From an uncultured Bdellovibrio sp. (GTDB lineage Bacteria; Bdellovibrionota; Bdellovibrionia; Bdellovibrionales; Bdellovibrionaceae), in NCBI GenBank assembly GCA_937871355.1, contig CALMPX010000058.1:1-6548 (forward strand): DNA of 6,548 nt, written 5' to 3'. A program made the translations under genes and the position numbers. Below, one piece after another: positions 6,548 through 6,548 of this stretch. Positions within the stretch are counted from its first letter, which is position 1. The number at the start of each line of letters is the position of its first letter. The notes below the pieces were generated by a model that worked only from the letters and a program-made list of their open reading frames with translations, was not told where the DNA came from and ran no database searches.

Positions 6548-6548
6548 C

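Overview
The window looks like a chromosomal or accessory segment from a low-GC, Gram-negative, motile bacterium. A Bdellovibrionota-type organism (Bdellovibrio/Bacteriovorax-like) is my best guess. The basis is the long RCC1-repeat protein with RCWG/HSC-type units, a small lipoprotein with a Sec/Lsp signal, exported proteins and a flagellar-type sigma-28 promoter. This is inference from style; no taxonomic marker gene is present.

Plus strand, left side. Bases 1-1533 are the 3' part of a gene made almost wholly of 54-residue RCC1-type repeats (about nine units, open at the left edge). The repeats are close to identical in DNA, with variation confined to three short windows per unit. After a 146-bp gap comes a 90-residue putative lipoprotein (1680-1952). 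Its promoter region carries an almost perfect sigma-28 (FliA) promoter, TAAACTTT-N11-GCCGATAA, at 1630-1656.

Minus strand, right side. Three genes form a tight operon read from right to left: a reverse transcriptase (5315-6547, at or near its start at the window edge), a 594-residue polytopic membrane protein with a soluble C-terminal domain (3534-5318), and a secreted phospholipase-D-superfamily protein (1987-3537). Both junctions are 4-base ATGA stop/start overlaps. The two transcription directions converge on one strong bidirectional terminator hairpin at 1962-1986, which abuts the PLD stop codon.

The most interesting item is this operon. An RT lacking any visible intron endonuclease is locked in translational coupling with a 10-12 TM membrane protein and a signal-peptide-bearing PLD enzyme. 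The layout spans cytoplasm, inner membrane and periplasm, and I do not recognise it as a named defence or retroelement system. A phage-defence or genome-protection role is plausible but unproven. Any ncRNA partner or promoter would lie beyond the right edge and cannot be seen.
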